A stretch of DNA of 9,533 nt, taken from assembly GCA_007126865.1 (NCBI GenBank), contig SLAN01000095.1, forward strand, positions 1 to 9,533. Direction: 5' to 3'. The DNA comes from Spirochaetales bacterium. Its GTDB lineage: Bacteria; Spirochaetota; Spirochaetia; DSM-27196; SKKC01. Positions 1 to 6,895 of the stretch are shown piece after piece. How positions within the stretch are numbered: the stretch's first letter is position 1; each line of letters begins with the position of its first letter. The notes below the pieces were generated by a model. That model did no database searches, was not told where the DNA came from, and worked only from the letters and a program-made list of their open reading frames with translations. A program made the translations under genes and the position numbers.

Positions 1-62
1 AGTTTGCGACCCGATTTGTGTCAATCTTGACCCCATCTTCCGTGAACGGATACATTTGCGCC

Positions 63-2849
63 ATGCTCAACCGCCTTATCGACGCCGTCTTCGGGTCGAA
101 GCACGAAAAAGATATCAAGCAACTCACTCCACTCGTTCGAGAGATCAACCATCTCGAGCCGTGGGCAATGTCGCTCTCGCCCGACGAGTTCAAGACGAAG
201 ACCGAAGAGCTGCGCGAGCGGGTACGCGAGGGCGGAGAAACGCTCGACGACATACTCCCGACCGCTTTCGCGCTCGTGCGCGAAGCGGCAAGACGGATGC
301 TCGGCGAGCGGCTGTTCGACGTTCAGCTGCTCGGCGGCATTGTACTTCACCAGGGCAAGATCATGGAGATGAAAACCGGTGAAGGAAAGACGGTTTCGTC
401 GGTTACCGCCGCCTATCTGAACTGCCTCGCCGGTAAGGGGGTTCATGTAGTCACGGTAAACGACTATCTTGCCGAACGCGACGCGCAGTGGATGGGTCCC
501 GTTTACAACTATCTCGGGGTCACCGTCGGTCATATCGCAGCCGGCATGGATGACGACGTTCGCAAGGAGGCGTACGGCAGCGACATCACGTACGGAACGA
601 ACAACGAATTCGGATTCGACTACCTGCGTGACAATCTGCTCGGCAGAACGCGTAATCTCGATCTGAGCGATAAGGTACAGCGGTACCATCATTTCTGCAT
701 CGTCGACGAGATCGACTCGATTCTGATCGACGAGGCACGTACCCCGCTCATTATCAGCGGCCCGGCCGAAGACGACACGAAGAAATTCAAGGCCGTGAAT
801 GCGGTGGTAAACGACCTGCGTGAGTGCGAGAAGGATCCGGAGACCGACGATTACCCGGAGGAACCGGTTGGTGACTACAAGATCGATGAGAAGCGCAAAA
901 CGGTATCGTTCACCGACGAGGGACTGAACAACCTGGAGAAGGCGCTACAGCAGCGCGGCGTAATCTCGGGATCGCTGTTTCACGACGAGAACTTCGAGTT
1001 CATCCATTACACAACGCAGGCGATGAAAGCGCACAAGATCTTCCATCGCGACACCGATTACGTGGTGCAGGACGGCAAGGTCGAGATTGTCGATGAGTTT
1101 ACCGGGCGCATTCTGCACGGTCGCCGGTACTCGGACGGGCTGCACCAGGCGATCGAGGCGAAGGAAGGGATTCAGGTTAAGCAGCGCAACCGAACCCTTG
1201 CGACCATCACCTTTCAGAACTTCTTCCGCATGTACGACAAGCTTTCCGGAATGACCGGTACAGCCGACACCGAGGCAAAGGAGTTCGGCAATATCTACGG
1301 TCTCGACGTCGTAGTCGTTCCGACGAACCTGCCGGTAGCCCGTGTCGATGACGACGACGCCATCTACCTCAACGAATCGGATAAGTACAACGCCATCGGT
1401 GAGGAGATCGCCGAGGTCCATGAGCGAGGTCAGCCGATTCTCTGCGGTACGGCCAGCATTGAACGAAGTGAGCAGCTGTCGAATCTCTTGACCAGGCGCG
1501 GTGTGCGGCACGAAGTCCTCAACGCAAAGAATCACGCGCGGGAGGCGCTCATTATCTCGGAAGCAGGTGCGAAAGGTGCGGTCACGATCGCAACGAACAT
1601 GGCCGGACGGGGTACGGATATCAAGCTCGGCGGCAACCCGGAGTTCCGTGCAAACCGCCGGGCCGGGACCGACGCCAGCCGGGAAGAGTACGAGAAGGCG
1701 TACCGTAAGGAACGCGAGGCATGGCTTCCGCAATACGAGGAGATCAAGAATCTCGGCGGACTATACGTCCTCGGTACCGAACGACACGAGAGTCGGCGGA
1801 TCGACAATCAGCTGCGCGGACGGAGTGGACGCCAGGGAGACCCGGGACGCAGTCAGTTCTTTCTGAGCATGGACGACGATCTGATGCGACTGTTCGGCGG
1901 CGGTCAGGGCAATCTGAAAAAGATGATGTCGAAGGTCGGCATGCAGCCGGGCGAGCCGATAAACAGCAAGCTGATAAACAAGAGTATCGAACGCGCGCAG
2001 AGCAAAGTTGAAGAACGCAACTTCGACATTCGCAAGCACCTGCTCGAATACGACGACGTCGTGAACGAGCAGAGGAAGTATATCTACGGGCAGCGTGACG
2101 AGATCCTGAGCGACGAAAATCTCATCGAGCGACTGGTGAACACCGTACGCGATGTTCTCGATAACTACATCGCCGAGGTCGAGCGGGGACGCGGCGATGA
2201 GCTTCAGCTCGCACGCGAGGCCATGCGCGATCTTTCCGAGCGCCTCTACTTCAACCCGCCGAACGCCGATGAGCTTGCCGCCCTTCCTCCGACAGAGTTC
2301 CGGGAGCGGGTGCTCGAGCAGGCCCGAACAGAGCTGCGCAACCGCGAGGCAATGGCGGGTAAGCGGCTTTTCAACCTCGCGATACGGCACGAGTACCTCA
2401 AGCATATCGATGCGCGCTGGCAGGACCACCTCGAGAACCTCGAAGCGCTGCGCGAGGCGGTATACCTGCGCCAGTACGGACAGAAGAATCCGCTGCTCGA
2501 ATACAAGCTCGAAGGGTTCGAGATATTCGACCAGTTGCTCTTCGATATCCGCGTAAGCATCGCGCGAAAGTTCTTCCTCGTTCAACCGGAAGGATTCCGG
2601 CCCGTCGAGCGTCGCCCGCAGGCGATGGCGAGCCAGGAACAGCACAGCGAGATGTCCGGGTTTGCCGGCGCAACCGCCGGTGGCGCTGCGACGGCCACGC
2701 GCACGCGACCGGGACGTTCGGGTACACGGACAGCCGCCGGCGGGGCGGACTCACAAGTTCAGGTCCGAAGGGCTCAGCCGAAGGTTGGGCGAAACGATCC
2801 GTGCCCGTGCGGCAGCGGGAAAAAGTACAAGCACTGTCACGGTCGATAA
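63..2849 (+). CDS. secA: SecA, preprotein translocase ATPase
   Basis: SecA is the ATPase motor that pushes unfolded preproteins through SecYEG at the cytoplasmic face of the inner membrane. I chose the ATG at 63, giving 928 aa, because [19 protein letters not shown] matches the usual SecA N-terminus; an in-frame GTG at 18 would add 15 residues unlike the family. Visible landmarks, numbered from that ATG, are Walker A TGEGKT (105-110), the DEAD-type Walker B DEID (215-218) followed by [15 protein letters not shown], the helicase motif [13 protein letters not shown] (about 513-524), [13 protein letters not shown] (571-583) and the arginine-finger segment RGRSGRQGD (585-593). A Gly/Ala/Thr/Arg-rich linker leads to a C-terminal zinc-binding SEC-C motif with Cys914, Cys916, Cys925 and His926, which in other bacteria contacts SecB, lipids or ribosomes. 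The length is normal and no motif is missing. Only a weak purine stretch (gaacgga) precedes the start. The gene converges on the M23 gene. Confidence 0.97.
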   Translation: MLNRLIDAVFGSKHEKDIKQLTPLVREINHLEPWAMSLSPDEFKTKTEELRERVREGGETLDDILPTAFALVREAARRMLGERLFDVQLLGGIVLHQGKIMEMKTGEGKTVSSVTAAYLNCLAGKGVHVVTVNDYLAERDAQWMGPVYNYLGVTVGHIAAGMDDDVRKEAYGSDITYGTNNEFGFDYLRDNLLGRTRNLDLSDKVQRYHHFCIVDEIDSILIDEARTPLIISGPAEDDTKKFKAVNAVVNDLRECEKDPETDDYPEEPVGDYKIDEKRKTVSFTDEGLNNLEKALQQRGVISGSLFHDENFEFIHYTTQAMKAHKIFHRDTDYVVQDGKVEIVDEFTGRILHGRRYSDGLHQAIEAKEGIQVKQRNRTLATITFQNFFRMYDKLSGMTGTADTEAKEFGNIYGLDVVVVPTNLPVARVDDDDAIYLNESDKYNAIGEEIAEVHERGQPILCGTASIERSEQLSNLLTRRGVRHEVLNAKNHAREALIISEAGAKGAVTIATNMAGRGTDIKLGGNPEFRANRRAGTDASREEYEKAYRKEREAWLPQYEEIKNLGGLYVLGTERHESRRIDNQLRGRSGRQGDPGRSQFFLSMDDDLMRLFGGGQGNLKKMMSKVGMQPGEPINSKLINKSIERAQSKVEERNFDIRKHLLEYDDVVNEQRKYIYGQRDEILSDENLIERLVNTVRDVLDNYIAEVERGRGDELQLAREAMRDLSERLYFNPPNADELAALPPTEFRERVLEQARTELRNREAMAGKRLFNLAIRHEYLKHIDARWQDHLENLEALREAVYLRQYGQKNPLLEYKLEGFEIFDQLLFDIRVSIARKFFLVQPEGFRPVERRPQAMASQEQHSEMSGFAGATAGGAATATRTRPGRSGTRTAAGGADSQVQVRRAQPKVGRNDPCPCGSGKKYKHCHGR

Positions 2850-2860
2850 GTCGGGTAACG

Positions 2861-2882
2861 TCCAGAGGTCGACACGACCGGA
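2861..2882. terminator. Small hairpin in the secA / M23 convergent gap
   Basis: The 59-nt convergent gap contains GGTCG (2867-2871), loop ACA, CGACC (2875-2879). Outside it, TCC (2861-2863) can pair with GGA (2880-2882) if AGA (2864-2866) bulges out. The stem is perfect but short and no T-tract follows on either strand, so intrinsic termination is doubtful. It may still be the shared 3' boundary or RNA-end structure of the two convergent transcripts. Confidence 0.3.
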
Positions 2883-2908
2883 GGCGAGTCGTAGGCGAAC
2901 ACGCCCGG

Positions 2909-3949
2909 TCAGTGTACGTGCCGCAACGGATCCACCGGCCGACCGTTCTCGAACAGAGAGAAGTGCAGGTGCGATCCGGTGCTACGTCCGGAGCTTCCCA
3001 TAGCTCCGATTCGCTGCCGCTGGCTCACGTACTGTCCCCGGTTCACGTTGACCGTCTGCAGATGTGCGTACATCGACTGAAAGTTCTCCGGATGCTGGAT
3101 GATTACGTAGTTGCCATACACCGGATTGCGCCCGACATCTACGACTCGACCGGCCATCGACGCCACAATCGGTGTTCCCGGTGCGTTCGCCCAATCGACG
3201 CCGTTATGAAAGCTGCGCCGGCCGGTAAACGGGTCGGCACGATTACCGAATCCGGACGTGAGCCTGCCGGTGGTCGGACGCACGAACAGCTCGCCGAGAA
3301 TCAGGCGCAGCTCGGTGTCGCGCATCCGGGCGCCGGGAATGAACAGCTCACTCCCTTCCGAGATACTCGTCGTTTGCAGGTCGTTCGCGTCGAGAATATC
3401 CTCTACGGCAACCGAGTATCGTGCCGCGATGGCGCTCAGACTCTCGCCGGAACCGACGATATGACGCAGGCCGCTTCGGCTCGGAATCTCGAACTCAGTT
3501 CCGACGTGCACCCGTCGACTGTCGGAGATCTGGTTGAAACTGACGAGCGTATCGACCGTGATCCCGTACCGCCGGGCGATTCCCGATATTGTCTCGCCGG
3601 ACCGGACCGTATGCGTATCGAACGACAGTGTCTCGAACCGCGATATATCGAGCTCGGCAGCAACCGAATCCACGTGCCTGTCCGAAACGGAGGCACCGTT
3701 CGCCACGGACTCGGCGTTGAGCGCCTGCGGGAACGACATACTGTTCAATTCGATATGATTCGGAAACGGCGCATACGACAGCCACAAATCGACCGTCGGA
3801 GAGGTAAGCGAGAGAACTCCGACGAGAATGAAGAGCAGACATCCGGCGACAAATCCCTGGTCTACCGGCATGAGATCGCGCTGCAGTATCGCTCCGATCC
3901 GGACCGTCGGAAGCGATGGAAGTGCCGCACGTACCGGTCGCAGGAACAT
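2909..3949 (-). CDS. Membrane-anchored LysM-LysM-M23 peptidoglycan hydrolase
   Basis: This is a zinc metallopeptidase of family M23 (LytM/NlpD/MepM type), expected to cut peptidoglycan peptide cross-links or to activate amidases on the periplasmic side of the inner membrane. Numbering is from the ATG at 3949 (346 aa). One hydrophobic helix lies at about 31-48 (GFVAGCLLFILVGVLSL), with a basic segment before it, so the N-terminus is inside. Two LysM domains follow: HTVRSGETISGIARRYGIT onward (about 113-156) and HIVGSGESLSAIAARYSVA onward (about 163-205). The M23 domain covers about 228-343. It has the zinc ligands His248 and Asp252 in HNGVD, His295 in YAHL, and His327/His329 in HLH, so it should be catalytically competent rather than a degenerate NlpD-type activator. 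The start is uncertain: the frame stays open to an ATG at 4348, which would give 479 aa with a 133-residue Arg/Gly/Ala-rich cytoplasmic extension. By hand count, bases 4348-4049 do not show coding-like positional GC in this frame, whereas the codons just after 3949 do. No good Shine-Dalgarno was found at either start. Confidence 0.9.
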   Translation of the reverse strand: MFLRPVRAALPSLPTVRIGAILQRDLMPVDQGFVAGCLLFILVGVLSLTSPTVDLWLSYAPFPNHIELNSMSFPQALNAESVANGASVSDRHVDSVAAELDISRFETLSFDTHTVRSGETISGIARRYGITVDTLVSFNQISDSRRVHVGTEFEIPSRSGLRHIVGSGESLSAIAARYSVAVEDILDANDLQTTSISEGSELFIPGARMRDTELRLILGELFVRPTTGRLTSGFGNRADPFTGRRSFHNGVDWANAPGTPIVASMAGRVVDVGRNPVYGNYVIIQHPENFQSMYAHLQTVNVNRGQYVSQRQRIGAMGSSGRSTGSHLHFSLFENGRPVDPLRHVH

Positions 3950-4383
3950 CAACGACTGATTCTGCGATGGCCTCTTCGATGTTCCGTTTCGCTGAACGTT
4001 TCTTTCGCGGGGGTGGCTGCTTCGGGCGCTCCTTCCGAACAGCCATTCGAAGTACCGACCAGCTCCGTTACGTTCCTGCCTGATCCGGGACAGAATACCG
4101 GCTTCCCGGACAGGCGCGCCGGTTCGCTCACCTCGTCGCCTCTTACCGAACGCCCCGATCCGCTCTCCCGGAGCCGTGCCACGACGCTCCTCCTGTCCTG
4201 CCCCGACACGTTTGTGCTCGCGAGCGCGTCGGAGCAGACCATCGCTAACCGATCTGCTTTCCCGAGATACGCCTGGACGCTTCTCTGCACCGGCTCGCTT
4301 CTGAAGCGCCCGCCTGGAAGGGTGTTGCCGTTCGATGACTGACTCCATTCTATTCGATCATATCGACAAGAATCGAAGTGCAT
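3949..4383 (-). CDS. Possible small ORF upstream of and overlapping the M23 gene (hypothetical, doubtful)
   Basis: An open frame different from the M23 frame runs from an ATG at 4383 to TGA at 3951-3949 (144 codons; it is also open up to an ATG at 4431, inside lepB on the other strand). Its TGA shares the A with an ATG of the M23 frame (TGATG), an arrangement typical of translational coupling. By hand count of 4348-4049, GC at codon positions 1/2/3 in this frame is about 60/59/74%, the ordering expected of a gene in this genome; in the M23 frame the same stretch gives about 74/60/59%. The product is Ser/Gly/Arg/Glu-rich with no recognised domain, membrane segment or signal peptide. The coding-like bias disappears in the last 33 codons or so (4048-3950), where a third frame with an ATG at 4046 (MAVRKERPKQPPPRKKRSAK) looks more like a cytoplasmic tail. 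The stretch may therefore be one gene carrying indels rather than a separate gene. If the candidate promoter at 4384-4410 is used, the 4383 ATG would lie upstream of the transcript start and a later start would be needed. Confidence 0.25.
   Translation of the reverse strand: MHFDSCRYDRIEWSQSSNGNTLPGGRFRSEPVQRSVQAYLGKADRLAMVCSDALASTNVSGQDRRSVVARLRESGSGRSVRGDEVSEPARLSGKPVFCPGSGRNVTELVGTSNGCSEGAPEAATPAKETFSETEHRRGHRRISR
4347..4373. promoter_or_regulatory. 27-bp imperfect palindrome, candidate operator between divergent genes
   Basis: The outer arms ATTCT (4347-4351) and AGAAT (4369-4373) and the inner arms TCGAT (4354-4358) and ATCGA (4362-4366) share one centre at 4360, with two mismatched positions between arms on each side. 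Ten of 13 pairs match. It lies just downstream of the minus-strand -10 and just upstream of the plus-strand -10-like element. Dyad symmetry at that place fits a dimeric repressor site; it could instead fold as a leader hairpin in the minus-strand transcript. Confidence 0.35.
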
Positions 4384-4388
4384 ATTAT
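4383..4388 (+). promoter_or_regulatory. Possible -10 element for the lepB operon
   Basis: TATTAT (4383-4388) matches the -10 consensus at 5 of 6 positions and would place a transcript start near 4395, about 22 nt before the lepB ATG at 4417. The -35 is poor: TCGACA (4363-4368) is a 5/6 match but only 14 nt away, and nothing convincing lies at 16-18 nt. It is nearly coincident with the minus-strand TATAAT, so the two promoters could not be occupied together. Confidence 0.25.
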
Positions 4389-4410
4389 AGTCCGGGTACT
4401 TCGCGGTCAA
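4384..4410 (-). promoter_or_regulatory. Candidate sigma70-type promoter reading toward the M23 gene
   Basis: On the minus strand TTGACC (4410-4405) is followed, after 15 nt, by a perfect TATAAT (4389-4384). Transcription would start near 4377. The spacer is 2 nt shorter than ideal. It overlaps the lepB 5' region. Confidence 0.45.
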
Positions 4411-4416
4411 ATCGAA

Positions 4417-4974
4417 ATGGGGAGACAACACGAAACGGTCGGCCGGACACGCTCGGGTGGTCGCAAAACGCTGGAGTCACCGATTCTCCTGCTCGTCCCG
4501 CTGGTGTTGTCGCTCCTGCTTCTGAGAGCATTCGGGCTCGAGCTGTTTCGCGTAGATGGGGTCAGCATGGAGCCGAAGCTCGAAGGCGGCAGCACCCTTT
4601 TCGTTAATCGCGCCGCCTACGGCCTTCAATCTCCGTTCACGGGTCGCTATCTCCTCCGATGGAGTGAACCGGCGCTCGGAGAGATCGTGGTCTATCGGGA
4701 GCCCGCAAACGAGATCCTCGCCGTCAAACGTGTGGCGGCACCTCCGTCGGCCCCGTTTGAGATAGTGCACGAGGGGATTCGATTTTCGGACCGGGTGATC
4801 CCGATCTCTACTGAAGTGGCCGCAGAGCTCCCCGTTCGAGGAGCTCTCGGCGAAGATGAAGTATTCCTGATCGGCGATAACCTCGCCGAATCGGTCGATT
4901 CACGAACCTATGGACCGGTAGAGATCGCAAGAATACGCGGTCGAGTGATCAGTTTTTGGGGTCACGGTCATTGA
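4417..4974 (+). CDS. lepB: Signal peptidase I
   Basis: LepB is the membrane Ser/Lys-dyad protease that removes signal peptides from Sec (and Tat) exported proteins. The ATG at 4417 gives 185 aa; an in-frame GTG at 4378 would add 13 residues but lies upstream of the likely transcript start. A basic N-terminus (RTRSGGRK) precedes one transmembrane helix at about 22-36 (PILLLVPLVLSLLLL). Box B VDGVSMEPKL carries the catalytic Ser50, box D VKRV the general-base Lys104, and box E GDNLAESVDSRTYGPV lies at 153-168. With one helix and a short insert between boxes it is close to the minimal size for the family. Box D is divergent after KRV: AAPPSAPF stands where most members have a Gly and a PGD-type turn. 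No good Shine-Dalgarno is visible. It is the first gene of a plus-strand run with the PBP and the Maf-like gene. Confidence 0.93.
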   Translation: MGRQHETVGRTRSGGRKTLESPILLLVPLVLSLLLLRAFGLELFRVDGVSMEPKLEGGSTLFVNRAAYGLQSPFTGRYLLRWSEPALGEIVVYREPANEILAVKRVAAPPSAPFEIVHEGIRFSDRVIPISTEVAAELPVRGALGEDEVFLIGDNLAESVDSRTYGPVEIARIRGRVISFWGHGH

Positions 4975-5000
4975 TGCGTTCTACCTCCGGCCGACAATAG
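4974..5000 (+). other. Eight-codon mini-ORF bridging lepB and the PBP gene
   Basis: The lepB stop is written TGATG, so its last A begins an ATG opening a mini-ORF, MRSTSGRQ, that ends in TAG at 4998-5000, 16 nt before the PBP ATG. A terminating ribosome could reinitiate here and be delivered close to the PBP start. This is purely an observation; an 8-codon ORF can easily occur by chance. Confidence 0.2.
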
Positions 5001-5005
5001 TGAAT

Positions 5006-5009
5006 GGGA
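5006..5009 (+). promoter_or_regulatory. Ribosome binding site of the PBP gene
   Basis: GGGA sits 7 nt before the ATG at 5017. It is the clearest Shine-Dalgarno-like sequence in front of any start in this window and supports 5017 over the later in-frame starts. Confidence 0.5.
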
Positions 5010-5016
5010 TCGTTTC

Positions 5017-6891
5017 ATGCTCGAAACCGGAAAGCGTCATCGACGAATATGGATCATCAGCTTCTCGGTTGCAATCGCCGGAATTCTCGTGAGCGCACAA
5101 TATGCCCGGATTATGGTTCTCGAACGCACCGGCGCACCGGCACCCTCCACGACTCCTCGTACCGTCGAACGGGGGGCAATACTCGACCGCAATGGTCGAA
5201 TCCTCGCGATCCAGACCCAGCTTTACACCGTCAGCGCATGGATCCCGAATGTTACCGACCCACAGGAAACCGCTTCCGATCTTGCCCGCATTCTCGATGA
5301 TGATGCAGGGCGAATTCTCGACTTGCTCGAGGGATCGCGCAATTTCGTCTACATACAGCGAAGAATAACGCCGTCCCGATCCGAGGAGATCCGGGCCTCG
5401 CAACGCGAAGGGCGACTGCGAGGTATTCAGCTCGAGCCGGACAGCGGCCGCACCTATCCCAACGGACGGCTTGCATCGCATGTAATCGGCCATGTCGGCA
5501 CCGACAACAACGGCCTCGACGGTGTCGAGTACGCCTACGATTCTGTTCTGTCTCCGAGCGAAGGAAGAGTGCGTGGCGAAACGCTCTATGGGAATCAGCT
5601 CGTCCTGACCATCGACCTGAATATCCAACAGACTACCGATCGGCTGGCACGGGAGACATTGGAGCGTGAGAACGCCGACAGCGTCATGCTCCTCGTTATG
5701 GATGCGAAGAACGGCGAGATTCTCTCGTGGTCGAGTGTTCCGGACTATGACCCGAACCGTTTCTCCGATTTCGACATCGAGGAACGCCGGAACCGTCCGA
5801 TTAGAATGATGTATGAACCCGGGAGTGTCTTCAAAGTCTTCAGCGTTGCAACGATGCTGAACAGCGGGGCCGTGTCCGACGGCGATATCTTCGAGACCGA
5901 CGGTACATACCGTCCTGAATCGTGGCGAGATGCGAGCCCGATAACCGACATCGCCAACTATGGGACGATGGATCTGCGACGTGTAATGGAGCGATCGAGC
6001 AACGTCGGGGTTGCCTATGCGAGCGAGGACATCAGCGAACAGGAGATGTATCGCGGGCTCAAGCGCTTCGGCTTCGGTGAACCAACCGGGGTCGGACTCA
6101 GCGGCGAACAGAACGGGATTCTCTATCCACCCGAGCGCTGGAGCTATCGCAGCAAACCTACCATCGCCATGGGACAGGAAATCGGAGTCACGGCACTACA
6201 GATCGCCGCTGCGGCGACCACCTTTTCGAACGACGGGGTACTGCTCCAGCCGAGTATCATCCGGCGTATCGTTTCTGCCGACGGACGGGTAATCGAGGAG
6301 TCGGAGCGAACGGCGGTGCGCGAAGTCCTGACCCCGAGTGTCGCTGCACAGATGAAGGACTACATGCGTACCTCCACCCATGAGGGAGGCACCGGCAGGC
6401 GGGTGCGTATCGACGGAATCGAAATCGCCGCCAAGACCGGCACCGCCGAGTTTTTTGATCCGGAAATCCGTGCATACTCCGATGAGAAGTTCATCGGGTC
6501 TACACTTGCTATGTTCCCGAGCAACGATCCGGAAGTCATCGTGTATATGGTCGTCGAGAATCCGCAGGGCGACTTCATCTGGGGTGAACGGGTCGCCGCC
6601 CCTGTCGTCCGTGAGGCGGCGCAGTTCCTCATCCCGTATCTCGGCATCGAACAGGAGGGAGACCGGCGAATTGCCGCCCCCGAACAGGTGCAGATCCAGA
6701 CACCCGGGACCATAGAAATCGGTGGGGAGCTCCCGGACCTTCGAGGCCTGCCGCGACGTTCTATCCTTCAGTTGGAAGCAATGGATGAGATCAGTGTGGA
6801 AGTACACGGCAGCGGCTGGGTAACACGACAGATCCCCGAACCCGGCACCCCGATCGAAGAGGTTTCGCGGGTGATACTGGAGCTCGAGTGA
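5017..6891 (+). CDS. ftsI: Class B penicillin-binding protein (FtsI-type D,D-transpeptidase) with PASTA domain
   Basis: This is a monofunctional transpeptidase that cross-links peptidoglycan in the periplasm, most likely the septal enzyme (FtsI/PBP3, working with FtsW). The 624-aa product has a basic cytoplasmic tip and one helix at about 11-27. A dimerisation domain follows, opening with ERGAILDRNGRILA (51-64), then the transpeptidase domain. Catalytic motifs are intact: SVFK with nucleophile Ser270 and Lys273, SSN (327-329) and KTGT (473-476). The C-terminal 50 residues or so (571-623: LPDLRGLPRRS onward, with Gly-Ser-Gly, QIPEPGTPI and a final strand) form one PASTA repeat. The start ATG follows GGGA at a proper distance and lies 42 nt after lepB. 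The absence of a long N-terminal region and the PASTA tail favour an FtsI/SpoVD-type enzyme over the elongation PBP2 (MrdA), though the usual mraW-ftsL neighbours are absent, so the ftsI name is probable rather than certain. Only 4 nt separate it from the next gene. Confidence 0.9.
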   Translation: MLETGKRHRRIWIISFSVAIAGILVSAQYARIMVLERTGAPAPSTTPRTVERGAILDRNGRILAIQTQLYTVSAWIPNVTDPQETASDLARILDDDAGRILDLLEGSRNFVYIQRRITPSRSEEIRASQREGRLRGIQLEPDSGRTYPNGRLASHVIGHVGTDNNGLDGVEYAYDSVLSPSEGRVRGETLYGNQLVLTIDLNIQQTTDRLARETLERENADSVMLLVMDAKNGEILSWSSVPDYDPNRFSDFDIEERRNRPIRMMYEPGSVFKVFSVATMLNSGAVSDGDIFETDGTYRPESWRDASPITDIANYGTMDLRRVMERSSNVGVAYASEDISEQEMYRGLKRFGFGEPTGVGLSGEQNGILYPPERWSYRSKPTIAMGQEIGVTALQIAAAATTFSNDGVLLQPSIIRRIVSADGRVIEESERTAVREVLTPSVAAQMKDYMRTSTHEGGTGRRVRIDGIEIAAKTGTAEFFDPEIRAYSDEKFIGSTLAMFPSNDPEVIVYMVVENPQGDFIWGERVAAPVVREAAQFLIPYLGIEQEGDRRIAAPEQVQIQTPGTIEIGGELPDLRGLPRRSILQLEAMDEISVEVHGSGWVTRQIPEPGTPIEEVSRVILELE

Positions 6892-6895
6892 TCCC

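Noticed and set aside
27..56. TTGACC (27-32) and TACATT (51-56) with an 18-nt spacer just before secA
   Set aside because: It would start transcription at about the secA ATG, requiring a leaderless message; the -10 is only a 4/6 match and the upstream region is cut by the window edge, so chance is likely.
18..62. GTG at 18 as the secA start
   Set aside because: The 15 extra residues do not resemble SecA N-termini, while the ATG at 63 begins exactly where the family does.
945..2645. Long minus-strand frames inside secA (1733-945 and 2645-1761)
   Set aside because: They lie wholly within a well-conserved gene on the other strand and their translations show no domain.
2801..4342. A 513-codon open frame on the plus strand spanning the secA 3' end and the antisense of the M23 gene
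   Set aside because: It is the complement of a gene with clear LysM and M23 motifs, has Arg/Ser/Pro-rich out-of-frame composition and no recognisable domain; long antisense frames are common in GC-rich DNA.
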